A stretch of 64,000 bases of DNA, taken from Streptomyces marokkonensis (lineage in GTDB: Bacteria; Actinomycetota; Actinomycetes; Streptomycetales; Streptomycetaceae). Location: assembly GCF_008312835.1 (NCBI RefSeq), contig NZ_VSKS01000013.1, forward strand, positions 62,001-126,000, in the 5' to 3' direction. Both the position numbers and the translations under genes were made by a program. Shown piece by piece: positions 1 to 8,503 of this stretch. The first letter of the stretch is position 1; every line of letters starts with the position of its first letter. The notes under the pieces were generated by a model. The model was not told the DNA's origin and made no database searches. It worked only from the letters and a program-made list of their open reading frames with translations.

Positions 1-340
1 CCACCAGGCCGTCGTCGACGGGCACATCTCCCGCCGGCGCTGGATCGAGATCGCCTGTGCCACCCCGGCCCGGATGTTCGGCCTCTACCCGAAGAAGGGC
101 ACGATCGCGCCCGGAGCGGACGCCGACGTCGTGATCTACGACCCGGGCGCGGAGCAGGTCATCTCCGCCGGCACCCACCACATGAACGTCGACTACTCGG
201 CCTACGAGGGCAAGCGGGTCACCGGCCGCGTCGAGACCGTCCTCTCGCGCGGAGTCCCGGTCCTCACCGAGCGGGAGTACACCGGGCGCGCCGGGCACGG
301 CGTCTACACCCCGCGCGCCACCTGCCAGTACCTCACCTAG
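1..340 (+). CDS. hydA: Dihydropyrimidinase / D-hydantoinase, C-terminal part (5' end outside window)
   Basis: Cyclic amidohydrolase that opens the ring of dihydropyrimidines or 5-substituted hydantoins. Only the last ~112 residues are here, read from base 2 to the TAG at 338-340. They show the amidohydrolase tail: an NPARxFGLYP-like element (here TPARMFGLYPKKG), then the composite-domain turn GADADVVIYDP and the family end with MNVDYSAYEG and YTPRATCQYL. The metal-binding and carboxylated-lysine residues lie upstream of the window. The next gene starts 11 bp later and its ribosome site overlaps this stop codon, so the two are almost certainly cotranscribed. With the following LLM oxidoreductase and NCS1 permease it forms a reductive pyrimidine or hydantoin catabolic operon. 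Confidence 0.9.
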   Translation, partial: HQAVVDGHISRRRWIEIACATPARMFGLYPKKGTIAPGADADVVIYDPGAEQVISAGTHHMNVDYSAYEGKRVTGRVETVLSRGVPVLTEREYTGRAGHGVYTPRATCQYLT

Positions 341-351
341 GAGCGCTCCGC

Positions 352-1353
352 ATGGACTTCGGACTCGTACTGCAGACCGACCCGCCGGCCTCGCGGGTCG
401 TCAGCCTGATGAAGCGCGCCGAGCGCAACGGCTTCACCCACGGCTGGACCTTCGACTCCGCCGTGCTGTGGCAGGAACCCTTCGTCATCTACAGCCAGAT
501 CCTGGCCAACACCACGAAACTGACGGTCGGCCCGATGGTCACCAACCCGGGCACCCGCACCTGGGAGGTCACCGCCTCCACCTTCGCCACCCTGAACGAC
601 ATGTTCGGCAACCGCACCGTCTGCGGCATCGGGCGCGGCGACTCCGCGATGCGCGTCGCCGGACGCAGACCCAACACCCTGGCCCGCCTGGGCGAGGCGA
701 TCGACGTGATCCGCGATCTCGCCGAGGGGCGGGAGACCGAGGTCGACGGGCAGCCGCTGCGGATCCCGTGGGTGAGCGAAGGGAAGCTGCCCGTCTGGAT
801 GGCGGCGTACGGACCGAAGGCGCTCGCCCTCGCGGGGCGCAGGGCCGACGGCTTCATCCTCCAGCTCGCCGACCCGTATCTCACCGAGTGGATGGTGAAG
901 TCCGTGCGGGCCGCGGCCGTGGAGGCGGGGCGGGATCCCGCCTCGGTCACCGTCTGCGTCGCCGCCCCGGCGTACGTCGGTGACGACCTGGCGCACGCCC
1001 GCGAGCAGTGCCGCTGGTTCGGCGGCATGGTCGGCAACCACGTCGCCGACCTGGTCGCCCGCTACGGCGAGCACTCCGGCATGGTCCCCGAGGCGCTGAC
1101 GGCGTACATCAAGGAACGCCACGGCTACGACTACAGCCACCACGGACGGGCCGGCAACCCGTCCACGGACTTCGTGCCCGACGAGATCGTCGACCGGTTC
1201 TGCCTGCTCGGCCCGGCCGAGGCGCACATCGAGAAGCTGAAGGCGCTGCGCGACCTGGGTGTGGACCAGTTCGCCGTCTACGACATGCACGACGCGCAGG
1301 AAGCGACGATCGACGCGTACGGCGCGGAGATCATCCCGGCACTCAACCGCTGA
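352..1353 (+). CDS. LLM-class flavin-dependent oxidoreductase of the hydantoinase-linked type
   Basis: A 333-residue luciferase-like TIM-barrel protein (FMN or F420 dependent). It opens with MDFGLVLQTDPPASRVVSLM and contains the substrate/cofactor barrel elements VGPMVTNPGTR and GIGRGDSAMR, both typical of the F420-using branch. Members of this subfamily occur almost only beside dihydropyrimidinase genes, as here, and are presumed to reduce or oxidise the pyrimidine or hydantoin substrate. The ATG at 352 follows an AGGAG that overlaps the stop of hydA. The permease gene starts 27 bp after its stop. The exact substrate and the choice between FMN and F420 cannot be settled from the sequence. 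Confidence 0.85.
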   Translation: MDFGLVLQTDPPASRVVSLMKRAERNGFTHGWTFDSAVLWQEPFVIYSQILANTTKLTVGPMVTNPGTRTWEVTASTFATLNDMFGNRTVCGIGRGDSAMRVAGRRPNTLARLGEAIDVIRDLAEGRETEVDGQPLRIPWVSEGKLPVWMAAYGPKALALAGRRADGFILQLADPYLTEWMVKSVRAAAVEAGRDPASVTVCVAAPAYVGDDLAHAREQCRWFGGMVGNHVADLVARYGEHSGMVPEALTAYIKERHGYDYSHHGRAGNPSTDFVPDEIVDRFCLLGPAEAHIEKLKALRDLGVDQFAVYDMHDAQEATIDAYGAEIIPALNR

Positions 1354-1380
1354 CCGGTACCACCGCCGAAGGACACGCCC

Positions 1381-2916
1381 ATGACCGCGACCGTCCCGCC
1401 CGTGCCGTCAGAGAACCCGATACCCGACCCGGCGGGACGCGTCGAGCTCCCGCCGGGCGTCGCCCTCACCGACAGCCGCTTCGTCAACGACGACCTGCTG
1501 CCCGTGCCGCTGGCCCGCCGCCGCTGGACGACGTACAACTTCACCGCGCTGTGGGTGGGGATGGCGCACAACATCCCCTCGTGGCTGCTCGCCTCCGGTC
1601 TCGTCGCCCTGGGCATGGACTGGAAGCAGGCCGTGTTCACCATCGCGCTGGCGAACGTCATCGTGCTCGCGCCGATGCTGCTGACCGGTCACGCAGGACC
1701 CAAGTACGGCATCCCGTTCCCGGTGCTCGCCCGTGCCTCGTTCGGGCTGCGCGGTGCCAACCTGCCGGCGATGATCCGGGCCGGGGTGGCGTGCGCCTGG
1801 TTCGGCATCCAGACGTGGATCGGCGGCCAGGGCATCTTCGTGCTCCTCGGCAAGCTGTTCGGCGGGTGGGCCGAGGCGTCGCGGGTCGGGGGCCAGCCGT
1901 GGACGCTGTGGGTCTGCTTCGTCCTGTTCTGGGCCCTCGAACTGGCCATCATCCACCGCGGGATGGAGACACTGCGGCGGTTCGAGAACTGGGCCGCGCC
2001 GTTCGTCATCGTCGGCGCGCTGGTCCTGCTGGCCTGGATCGCGGGCAAGGCCGGCGGTCTCGGACCGCTCCTCGACCAGCCCTCGCAGCTCGGCTGGGGA
2101 GCCGACTTCTGGCCGGTGTTCTTCCCCTCCCTCATGGGCATGATCGCCTTCTGGTCGACCCTGAGCCTGAACATCCCCGACTTCACCCGCTTCGGCGCGG
2201 GCCAGCGCGCCCAGGTCTGGGGCCAGACGCTCGGACTGCCCACCACCATGACCCTGTTCGCGCTGCTGTCCGTGTTCGTCACGTCCGGTTCGCAGGCGGT
2301 GTACGGGGCCCCGCTGTGGGACCCCGTCGCACTCGCCGCCAAGACCGACAACGTCTTCGGGCTGCTCTTCGCCCTGGTGACGGTGCTGGTCGCCACCATC
2401 TCGGTGAACATCGCGGCCAACGTGGTCTCCCCGGCGTACGACCTGGCGAACCTGGCGCCGCGCCTCATCAGCTTCCGCACCGGCGCGCTGATCACCGGCG
2501 TCGTCGGGGTGCTGATCATGCCGTGGAAGCTCACTGAGACACCCGAGCTGTACATCTTCACCTGGCTCGGCCTGGTCGGCGGGCTGCTGGGCACCGTCGC
2601 CGGCATCCTCATCGCCGACTACTGGCTGGTCCGCCGCACCGCCCTGGACCTGCCCGACCTGTACAGGCCCGGCGGACGCTACTGGTACACGTCCGGCTGG
2701 AACCTGCGCGCCGTCGCCGCCTTCCTGGCCGGCGGGGTGCTGGCGGTGGGCGGCTCCCACTCGGCGCCCGGGAAGGGTCCCTTCCCGCAGGACGGACTGA
2801 TCCCCTTCCTCAAGCCCCTCGCGGACTACGGCTGGGCGGTGGGCCTGGCGGCGTCGCTCACGGTGTACGTCGCGCTGATGGCGGGGCGGCGGCGCACGCC
2901 GCCGGCAAGGCCCTAG
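1381..2916 (+). CDS. NCS1-family nucleobase/hydantoin permease
   Basis: A 511-residue membrane protein with about 12 hydrophobic helices, of the nucleobase:cation symporter-1 family (cytosine, uracil, allantoin and hydantoin carriers such as Mhp1). Family landmarks include the N-terminal NFTALWVGMAHNIPSW, the helix 3 region with WFGIQTWIGGQ, and SLNIPDFTRFG in helix 8. It most likely imports the pyrimidine or hydantoin degraded by the upstream enzymes. It is the last gene of the operon: its TAG stop and the stop of the convergent CAP-domain gene are read from the same four bases, CTAG at 2913-2916. Confidence 0.9.
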   Translation: MTATVPPVPSENPIPDPAGRVELPPGVALTDSRFVNDDLLPVPLARRRWTTYNFTALWVGMAHNIPSWLLASGLVALGMDWKQAVFTIALANVIVLAPMLLTGHAGPKYGIPFPVLARASFGLRGANLPAMIRAGVACAWFGIQTWIGGQGIFVLLGKLFGGWAEASRVGGQPWTLWVCFVLFWALELAIIHRGMETLRRFENWAAPFVIVGALVLLAWIAGKAGGLGPLLDQPSQLGWGADFWPVFFPSLMGMIAFWSTLSLNIPDFTRFGAGQRAQVWGQTLGLPTTMTLFALLSVFVTSGSQAVYGAPLWDPVALAAKTDNVFGLLFALVTVLVATISVNIAANVVSPAYDLANLAPRLISFRTGALITGVVGVLIMPWKLTETPELYIFTWLGLVGGLLGTVAGILIADYWLVRRTALDLPDLYRPGGRYWYTSGWNLRAVAAFLAGGVLAVGGSHSAPGKGPFPQDGLIPFLKPLADYGWAVGLAASLTVYVALMAGRRRTPPARP

Positions 2917-3767
2917 CGGGCCGTGCCGAAGTCCTGGGTCCAGTAGGAGCCGGGCTGGGCGAGACCGACGCCGATCTCCTTGAACGCGCAGTTGAGGATG
3001 TTCGCCTTGTGACCGGGGCTGGTCATCCAGCCCTGCATCACCTGCTCGGGGGTGGAGTAGCCGTAGGCGACGTTCTCGCCGTAGGTGCTCCAGCTGTAGC
3101 CGGCGCGGGTGATGCGGTCGCCGGGGGAGGATCCGTCCGAGCCGGTGTGCGACATGCTGCCACTCGCCGCCATGTCCTCGCTGTGGTTCTGCGCGGCCTC
3201 GGTCAGGGTGGCGTTCACCTTCACCGGGGAGCAGCCGGCCTTGCCGCGTTCGGCGTTGACGAGTTCCACGACCCGGGCGACGGCGCCGGAGGCCTGGGTG
3301 CCGCCCGTCGGCGCGGGACTGGAGGCGGTGGCGCCGGGCTCGGGAGCGGACGTGCTCGGCCTCGGAGCGGCCGTGGTGGGCTTCGGAGCGGCCGTGGTGG
3401 GCCTCGGGGCCGCGGTGGTGGGCCGGGAGGTGGGGGCCTCGGGGGCCGTCCTCTCCGGCTTGTGCGACGGCCTGGCGCTGCCGCGCTTCGGTGCGGCGGG
3501 CTTCGACGGGGCCGTCGTGGCGGCCGGTGTGCCGGACGGTGCGGCCGAGGGCTCACTCTCGTGCTGGCCGCTCCACTCGCGGTACCAGTCGGGGCCGTCC
3601 CACCTGTCCCGGTCAGCGACCGGCGCGGCGGTGTTCCGGTCCTGCCGTTCCCCTTCGCCGGGCCAGTCGGTACAGGCCATGGCGACCGAGGGTATGCCTA
3701 TGACGCCGATGGCGACTGCCGCGACGACCGTGCGGCGGTACTGCTGCTGATGGCGGTGCTTTCCCAT
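2913..3767 (-). CDS. Secreted CAP-domain (SCP/PR1-like) protein
   Basis: A 284-residue exported protein. Residues 1-32 form a signal peptide ending AMA. A low-complexity Pro/Thr/Ala linker (about residues 65-155) includes three PTTAAP repeats. A C-terminal CAP domain follows (about 160-284) with HSEDMAASGSMSHTG, YGENVAYGYSTPEQVMQGWM and SPGHKANILNCAFKEIGVG, which carry the conserved His and Glu residues. Bacterial CAP proteins of this kind are wall-associated and their biochemical role is unsettled. The four cysteines in the mature part could make two disulfides. The upstream leader holds a strong hairpin and a Crp-like dyad, suggesting regulation during growth or germination. There is no LPXTG motif. 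Confidence 0.9.
   Translation of the reverse strand: MGKHRHQQQYRRTVVAAVAIGVIGIPSVAMACTDWPGEGERQDRNTAAPVADRDRWDGPDWYREWSGQHESEPSAAPSGTPAATTAPSKPAAPKRGSARPSHKPERTAPEAPTSRPTTAAPRPTTAAPKPTTAAPRPSTSAPEPGATASSPAPTGGTQASGAVARVVELVNAERGKAGCSPVKVNATLTEAAQNHSEDMAASGSMSHTGSDGSSPGDRITRAGYSWSTYGENVAYGYSTPEQVMQGWMTSPGHKANILNCAFKEIGVGLAQPGSYWTQDFGTAR
3360..3422 (-). repeat. Three 21-bp tandem repeats in the linker of the CAP-domain gene
   Basis: Three consecutive 21-base units (3360-3380, 3381-3401, 3402-3422) differ at only a few positions and encode the heptapeptide PTTAAP plus Arg or Lys. The period is a multiple of three, so copy number can vary without a frameshift, as is usual for cell-wall-spanning linkers. 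Confidence 0.8.
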
Positions 3768-3958
3768 TGCGTGACCTCACCCCTGCTGTGCGGAGGCTGG
3801 TCATTCTTGGGACGGCCCGGCGCCGGGCGCAAAGGGCCTCGCTACTACCGGGCTTCGTAGCCCCGCGGGGGTCTTGCGGCGGGCGGGGGAGCGTGCCGAC
3901 CCCCTGGTGGAGGGCTCCCCGCAGCGCCTGCCACCTCGTCAGAAACCCCCGCATGCCG

Positions 3959-3983
3959 GGGGAGCCGGGGCTCCCGGCTCCCC
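3959..3983 (-). promoter_or_regulatory. Perfect 11-bp hairpin in the leader of the CAP-domain gene
   Basis: An 11-base stem beginning GGGGAGCCGGG and its exact complement enclose a 3-base loop. It lies about 190 bases upstream of the CAP gene start, inside a 359-bp gene-free interval (3768-4126). A second GC palindrome sits at 3815-3828 (GCCCGGCGCCGGGC), nearer the start. On the minus strand there is no clean U tract after the hairpin, so it may be an attenuator or leader fold rather than a terminator. I did not recognise the conserved core of the ydaO/c-di-AMP riboswitch here. Confidence 0.5.
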
Positions 3984-4094
3984 GCCCGGCCGCCACCCGC
4001 CCCGCTCCGGCCGCCATCCGTGGCAAGCCGGACAAGTCCACTATGTCGTCGGAGTGATCGCTACTAAGCGGCCCGCACAGATCCGCAACCCGCT

Positions 4095-4108
4095 GTGACA
4101 GATGTCAC
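4095..4108. promoter_or_regulatory. Crp-like dyad upstream of the CAP-domain gene
   Basis: GTGACA-GA-TGTCAC is a perfect inverted repeat that fits the Streptomyces Crp consensus as I recall it (GTG-N6-GNCAC) and also resembles the E. coli TGTGA-N6-TCACA site. It lies between the stop of the upstream minus-strand gene (4127) and the CAP gene start (3767), about 330 bases upstream of the latter. A weak promoter-like pair (TTGCGG, 17 bases, TAGTAG) follows on the minus strand. Crp is known to control wall hydrolase genes during Streptomyces germination, so this target would make sense. Confidence 0.5.
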
Positions 4109-4126
4109 GGAACCATCAATTCCGGA

Positions 4127-4792
4127 TCAGTCCCGCGCGGCCTCCAGGGCGGCCACGGCCTCCTTGGCGGCCTTGATGGCGCCCTTGTTGATCTCGTCCG
4201 TGCCCGGTGCCTTCTTCGACTCGAAGTCGCTGCCGTTGTACGTCACGATCACCAGCGCGTTGGAGGCGCGCGCCACGACCACACCCTCACGCGTCTGCTG
4301 CTTGTCCTCGGTGGTGAGGTTCACGACGGAGTACGCCGCGTCCCCGAGTCCGGGAACCGGGCCCCCGCCGCTCTTCTCCTCCAGCCGCCCCCGGTACGAC
4401 CGCTCCGCCGCGTCGTCCGACTCCAGCACCTCGAAGGACACGTCGAGCCAGCGGTACTCGTATCCCTCGAGCGCGTTCCAGGAACAGGTGCGGCGCAGCT
4501 TCGCGTCCGTGGACGGTATCTCCTTGCCGGCCGTCCTGGCGCCCGGCACAAGGGACTTGACGCTCTTCTCGGCGACGCTGTCGCACGGTGCAGGCGCGGC
4601 GGTGTACGTCTTCGGCACCTGGGTCCTGGAAGGGGCGGAGGCGGACTGGGGCCGCGTCTTCTCGGCCGGCCTGTTCTCGGCGGCCTGCGGAGCGGCCAAC
4701 GGGCCGGAGGACAGCGCCCATCCCGCCGCGGCGAGAACGACCACCGGGGACAGGCGCGCGGTCAGGGCGATCGGCAGAGGAAAGGAACGCAC
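4127..4792 (-). CDS. Secreted protein, DUF3558-like, function unknown
   Basis: A 221-residue protein with an N-terminal hydrophobic export signal (about residues 10-38), an Ala/Pro/Ser-rich linker to about residue 68, and a compact domain holding just two cysteines, in APCDSV and RRTCSW. The spacing of these two cysteines, the GLGDAAYS stretch and the final strand ALVIVTYNG are like those of actinobacterial DUF3558 family domains, so one disulfide is likely. There is no clear lipobox at the signal end, so it is probably released or retained by the signal anchor. It is separated from the downstream CAP gene by the Crp-like region and is probably a separate unit. No function can be assigned. 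Confidence 0.65.
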   Translation of the reverse strand: MRSFPLPIALTARLSPVVVLAAAGWALSSGPLAAPQAAENRPAEKTRPQSASAPSRTQVPKTYTAAPAPCDSVAEKSVKSLVPGARTAGKEIPSTDAKLRRTCSWNALEGYEYRWLDVSFEVLESDDAAERSYRGRLEEKSGGGPVPGLGDAAYSVVNLTTEDKQQTREGVVVARASNALVIVTYNGSDFESKKAPGTDEINKGAIKAAKEAVAALEAARD

Positions 4793-4987
4793 GGCGCACT
4801 TCTCGTGGGGGACGGTGCGGAGAGGGTCCGCACTGCGGACGGGACGCCAGTGTCACACGCATCGTGGTGGTGCGGAAGGGTCAACTCGCTCCGTAGGCGC
4901 GTGATGACGGGGGCGTACCGGCCGGTGCCGCCGGTTGCCTCGATTCCTTTGTGAAACAGGTGATTCGGGTGCGTCAGGGCTCGCGCC

Positions 4988-6052
4988 TCAGGGTACGCGC
5001 GCGATCCACTCCGGCGCGGTGAACTTCGTCCGCGCCAGCTCCTGCGCGCGGGCCAGCTCCTCGTCGGTCACCTTCCCGTCGGCGAGCCCGTACCGGGCGC
5101 GGAACGAGTCGGTCATCTGCTCGATGACGGCCTCGCGCGGCAGACCGGTCTGCCGGCGCAGCGGATCCACCCGCTTCTTCGCGCTCCCGGTGCCCTTGTC
5201 GGACAGCTTCTCCCGCCCGATGCGCAGCACTTCGAGCATCTTGTCGGCGTCGATGTCGTACGCCATCGTCACGTGGTGCAGCACCGCGCCGGGACCGCCG
5301 TCCGGACCCACGATCCGCTTCTGCGCGGCGCCGGCGATCTTGCCCTGGTCGGTGGCGATGTCGTTCAGCGGCTGGTACCAGGCCCGGATCCCCATCTCGC
5401 CGAGCGCGCCGAGCACCCAGTCGTCGAGATAGGCGTAGCTGTCCTGGAAGGACAGCCCCTGCACCAGCGACCCGGGCACCGACAGCGAGTACGTGATCGT
5501 GTTGCCGGGTTCCACGAACATCGCTCCGCCGCCGGAGACACGGCGCACCACCTCGATACCGTGCCGCCGCGCGCCCTCGGCGTCGACCTCGTTGCGCAGC
5601 GACTGGAAGCTGCCGATGATCACCGCGGGGGCGCCCCACTCCCACACCCGCAGCGTCGGAGGACGCCGGCCGGCGGCGACCTCGGCGGTCAGCACCTCGT
5701 CCAGCGCCATGTGGAGCGCGGGGGACTGCGGTCCCTCGTGGATGAACTGCCAGTCGTAGTCGGTCCAGTCGGTGGCGTGGGCCAGGGCGCGGCGCACCGC
5801 GATGCCGACGCCCTCCGAGGTGAGCCCGTACATCACCGTCCCCTCGGGCAGGGCGCCGTCGATCCGTGCGGCCAGACCGGCGGCGTCGGTGCCGGCCGGC
5901 GCGCCGTCCAGCGCGCGGTTCACGGCGTCCAGCGCCTCGTCGGGTTCCAGGAAGAAGTCGCCCGCCACGCGAACGCGGCGCAGCACGCCGTCCTCCACGT
6001 CCACGTCCACGACGACGAGCTTGCCGCCGGGAACCTTGTACTCACCGTGCAC
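4988..6052 (-). CDS. Lipoate/biotin-protein ligase family protein with N-terminal accessory domain
   Basis: A 354-residue protein read from GTG at 6052. Residues 1-85 resemble the accessory domain that sits at the C-terminus of E. coli LplA; here it comes first. The catalytic part (about 95-350) has LRVWEWGAPAVIIGSFQS, RRVSGGGAMFVEPGNT and the lysine-containing GKIAGAAQKR, matching the RRxSGGG and GxKxxG motifs that bind the lipoyl- or octanoyl-adenylate. It may attach lipoate to 2-oxoacid dehydrogenases or the glycine cleavage H protein, or may be an amidotransferase. The same frame is open far upstream across the neighbouring gene, but homology begins at VHGEYKVPGGK. AAAGGCGGAG precedes the GTG. 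Confidence 0.8.
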   Translation of the reverse strand: MHGEYKVPGGKLVVVDVDVEDGVLRRVRVAGDFFLEPDEALDAVNRALDGAPAGTDAAGLAARIDGALPEGTVMYGLTSEGVGIAVRRALAHATDWTDYDWQFIHEGPQSPALHMALDEVLTAEVAAGRRPPTLRVWEWGAPAVIIGSFQSLRNEVDAEGARRHGIEVVRRVSGGGAMFVEPGNTITYSLSVPGSLVQGLSFQDSYAYLDDWVLGALGEMGIRAWYQPLNDIATDQGKIAGAAQKRIVGPDGGPGAVLHHVTMAYDIDADKMLEVLRIGREKLSDKGTGSAKKRVDPLRRQTGLPREAVIEQMTDSFRARYGLADGKVTDEELARAQELARTKFTAPEWIARVP

Positions 6053-6220
6053 GGCTCCGCCTTTCGTTCCGCCCTCGGGACCAACACCGGCGGGTGCGGG
6101 GATGTTCCCCGTCCCCGGACCGGCGGGAGGCCGGACGGCCCCGGCGGTCCCTCCTCCTCGACGCGTGCCCGCACTCCGTCCTCGTCCCCCAAGGGGTTTC
6201 CGGCCCTGACCCGCCCCCCT

Positions 6221-6614
6221 GAGGGCATCGCCCCCTGCGAGCCCGCGGAGGACGGGCGGGACCGGCGGCGCGCGTTGCTGGACTTCCTGTTCGCGGGCGG
6301 CGACCGTCCCGACGCGCTGGACCCGGCCGACCGGGACCTGCCCCTGCTGCTGTGCGTCGAGCGCCTGCCCCCGGTCAAGCAGCAGGACCTGCTGCTGCGC
6401 ACCTGGCTGACCGCGGACCTGTGGCGGTGCGCGACCCTCGTCATGGTGGGAGGCGCGACACGGCATCCGACCCCGGACGAGCACCGCGTGCGCGCCGTGC
6501 TCGGCCCGCTGCTCCGTCGCCCCCACGGCACGGGCCCTGGCCGGCGTGTACCGCGGCGCCGGACGCCCATCGCATGCCGGAGGCGGGGAGGAAGGGGCGC
6601 GGGGCGGTCGATAG
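6221..6614 (+). pseudogene. Remnant of a GT4-type glycosyltransferase
   Basis: Between the lipoate ligase and the gamma-glutamyltransferase homologue is a stretch with protein-like composition but no intact gene. One frame reads RRALLDFLFAGGD, then LPLLLCVERLPPVKQQDLLL and ATLVMVGGATRHPTPDE. This is the first strand-helix of the nucleotide-sugar-binding half of GT4 enzymes (normally xxxVGRLxxxKxxxxLxxA followed by LxxVGG). The next recognisable piece, ALAGVYRGAG, equivalent to the family's A-x-x-YR-x-AD, is in the +1 frame and soon meets TAG at 6612-6614. The N-terminal half and the EEFGxxxxEA motif are missing. It is read as a frameshifted, deleted gene. Confidence 0.55.
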
Positions 6615-6676
6615 CCTTCCGGGGGAGCCGGAGAAGGACTCGGGCCCGTACACGTGGACAGCGAGGTAGAGGCCCT

Positions 6677-8503
6677 GTGTTCACCACCCGACCGACCCTC
6701 CAGGGCACCTTCGGCATGGTGTCCTCCACCCACTGGCTGGCCTCCCAGTCGGCGATGGCCGTGCTGGAGGACGGCGGCAACGCCTTCGACGCGGCCGTGG
6801 CCGGGGCCTTCGTGCTGCACGTCGTCGAGCCGCACCTCAACGGCCCGGCCGGCGAGGTGCCGATCCTGCTCGCGCCGGCCGGCGGGGAGGTGCGGGTGCT
6901 GTGCGGGCAGGGCGTCGCCCCGGCCGGGGCGAGTGCCGCCCATTACCGCGGGCTCGGCCTGGACCTCGTCCCCGGCACCGGACCGCTCGCCGCGGCCGTG
7001 CCCGGCGCCTTCGACGCCTGGATGCTCCTGCTGCGCGACCACGGCACCAGGACCCTCGCCGACGTCCTGAAGTACGCCATCGGGTACGCCGAGGACGGGC
7101 ACCCGCCCGTGGAGCGCGTCGGCGAGACCGTCGAGACCGTGCGCGAGCTGTTCGAGACCGAGTGGACCACCTCGGCCGAGGTGTACCTGCCCGGCGGCCG
7201 GGCCCCCCGCCCCGGCGAGCCGTTCCGCAACCGCGCCCTCGCCGCCACCTGGAAGCGGCTCCTCGCCGAGGTCGCCGGGGCGGGGGACCGGGAGGCCCAG
7301 ATCGACGCCGCGCGGGAGGTGTGGCGCGGCGGATTCATAGCGGAGGCCCTGGTCAGGCAAGCCGGACGGCCGACCGTGGACACCAGCGGCGAGCGCCACA
7401 CCGGCACCCTGACCGCCGCGGACCTCGCCGGCTGGTCCGCGACCTACGAGACCCCGGTGACGTACGACTTCGACGGCTGGACCGTGTGCAAGGCCGGCCC
7501 CTGGAGCCAGGGCCCGGTCCTGCTCCAGCAGCTCGCCCTGCTCCCGCCGGAACTGCCCCGGTACGGTTCCGCCGACTGCATGCACCTGCTGATCGAGGGC
7601 TGCAAGCTCGCCATGGCCGACCGTGAGGCCTGGTACGGGGACGCGGCCGACGTGCCTCTGGACGACCTCCTGTCGGCCGAGTACAACGCCGAGCGGCGGA
7701 CCAGGATCGGCCCCCGCGCCTCCCACGACCTGCGGCCCGGCAGTCCCGGCGGGCGCACCCCCCGGCTGAGCGCCCACGCGCGCGTCGTGGCCGCGGACGA
7801 ACCGGGCTTCGCCCCGATGGGCGCCGGGGAGCCGACGGTCGCCAAGAGCCCCACGTCCCCCGTGCCCGGCGAACCGGACGTCTCCGCCGACGGCGCCACC
7901 CGCGGCGACACCTGCCACCTGGACGTCGTGGACCGCTGGGGCAACATGATCGCCGCCACGCCCAGCGGCGGCTGGCTCCAGTCCAACCCCGTCGTGCCCG
8001 AACTGGGCTTCCCGCTCGGCACCCGGCTGCAGATGACCTGGCTGGAGGAGGGGCTGCCGGGCACCCTCACACCGGGCCGCCGGCCCCGGACCACCCTCAC
8101 GCCGTCCCTGGCGCTGCGCGACGGCGTGCCGGTCATGGCGTTCGGCACGCCCGGCGGGGACCAGCAGGACCAGTGGCAGCTGCACTTCTTCCTCTCGGTC
8201 GTCCAGCGCGCCAAGGTGCGCGGCGGGCTCGACCTCCAGGGCGCCATCGACGCCCCGAACTGGCACAACGACAGCTTCCCCGGCTCCTTCTACCCGCGCG
8301 GCATGCGCCCGGGCAGCGTCACCGTCGAGTCCCGAACGGACCCCGCGGTGGTGGAGGCGCTGCGCCGCCGCGGCCACGACGTGACGGTCGGCGACGCCTG
8401 GTCGGAGGGCCGGCTCTGCGCCGTCGCACGGGACCCGGCCACCGGCGTCCTCTCCGCGGCGGCGAACCCGCGCGGCCAGCAGGGCTACGCGGTGGGCCGC
8501 TGA
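6677..8503 (+). CDS. Gamma-glutamyltransferase family protein
   Basis: A 608-residue Ntn-hydrolase of the gamma-glutamyltransferase/cephalosporin acylase superfamily. The large-subunit start shows GNAFDAAVAGAFVLHVVEPH with GPAGEVP. The self-cleavage and nucleophile site is DTCHLDVVDRWGNMIAATPS, placing the presumptive catalytic Thr at residue 412. Near the C-terminus come TPSLALRDG and FGTPGGDQQDQ, the usual oxyanion and substrate loop. The motif is T-C-H-L-D where classical enzymes have T-T-H-x-S, so substrate range may differ. There is no signal peptide, so a cytoplasmic role is likely. GTG at 6677 is preceded by GAGGTAGAGG. It may hydrolyse gamma-glutamyl amides or glutathione conjugates. 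Confidence 0.85.
   Translation: MFTTRPTLQGTFGMVSSTHWLASQSAMAVLEDGGNAFDAAVAGAFVLHVVEPHLNGPAGEVPILLAPAGGEVRVLCGQGVAPAGASAAHYRGLGLDLVPGTGPLAAAVPGAFDAWMLLLRDHGTRTLADVLKYAIGYAEDGHPPVERVGETVETVRELFETEWTTSAEVYLPGGRAPRPGEPFRNRALAATWKRLLAEVAGAGDREAQIDAAREVWRGGFIAEALVRQAGRPTVDTSGERHTGTLTAADLAGWSATYETPVTYDFDGWTVCKAGPWSQGPVLLQQLALLPPELPRYGSADCMHLLIEGCKLAMADREAWYGDAADVPLDDLLSAEYNAERRTRIGPRASHDLRPGSPGGRTPRLSAHARVVAADEPGFAPMGAGEPTVAKSPTSPVPGEPDVSADGATRGDTCHLDVVDRWGNMIAATPSGGWLQSNPVVPELGFPLGTRLQMTWLEEGLPGTLTPGRRPRTTLTPSLALRDGVPVMAFGTPGGDQQDQWQLHFFLSVVQRAKVRGGLDLQGAIDAPNWHNDSFPGSFYPRGMRPGSVTVESRTDPAVVEALRRRGHDVTVGDAWSEGRLCAVARDPATGVLSAAANPRGQQGYAVGR

Noticed and set aside
3768-4094. Possible ydaO-type c-di-AMP riboswitch before the CAP-domain gene
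   Set aside because: I looked for the conserved core expected by analogy with a known Streptomyces wall-hydrolase leader but did not see it; only GC hairpins are present.
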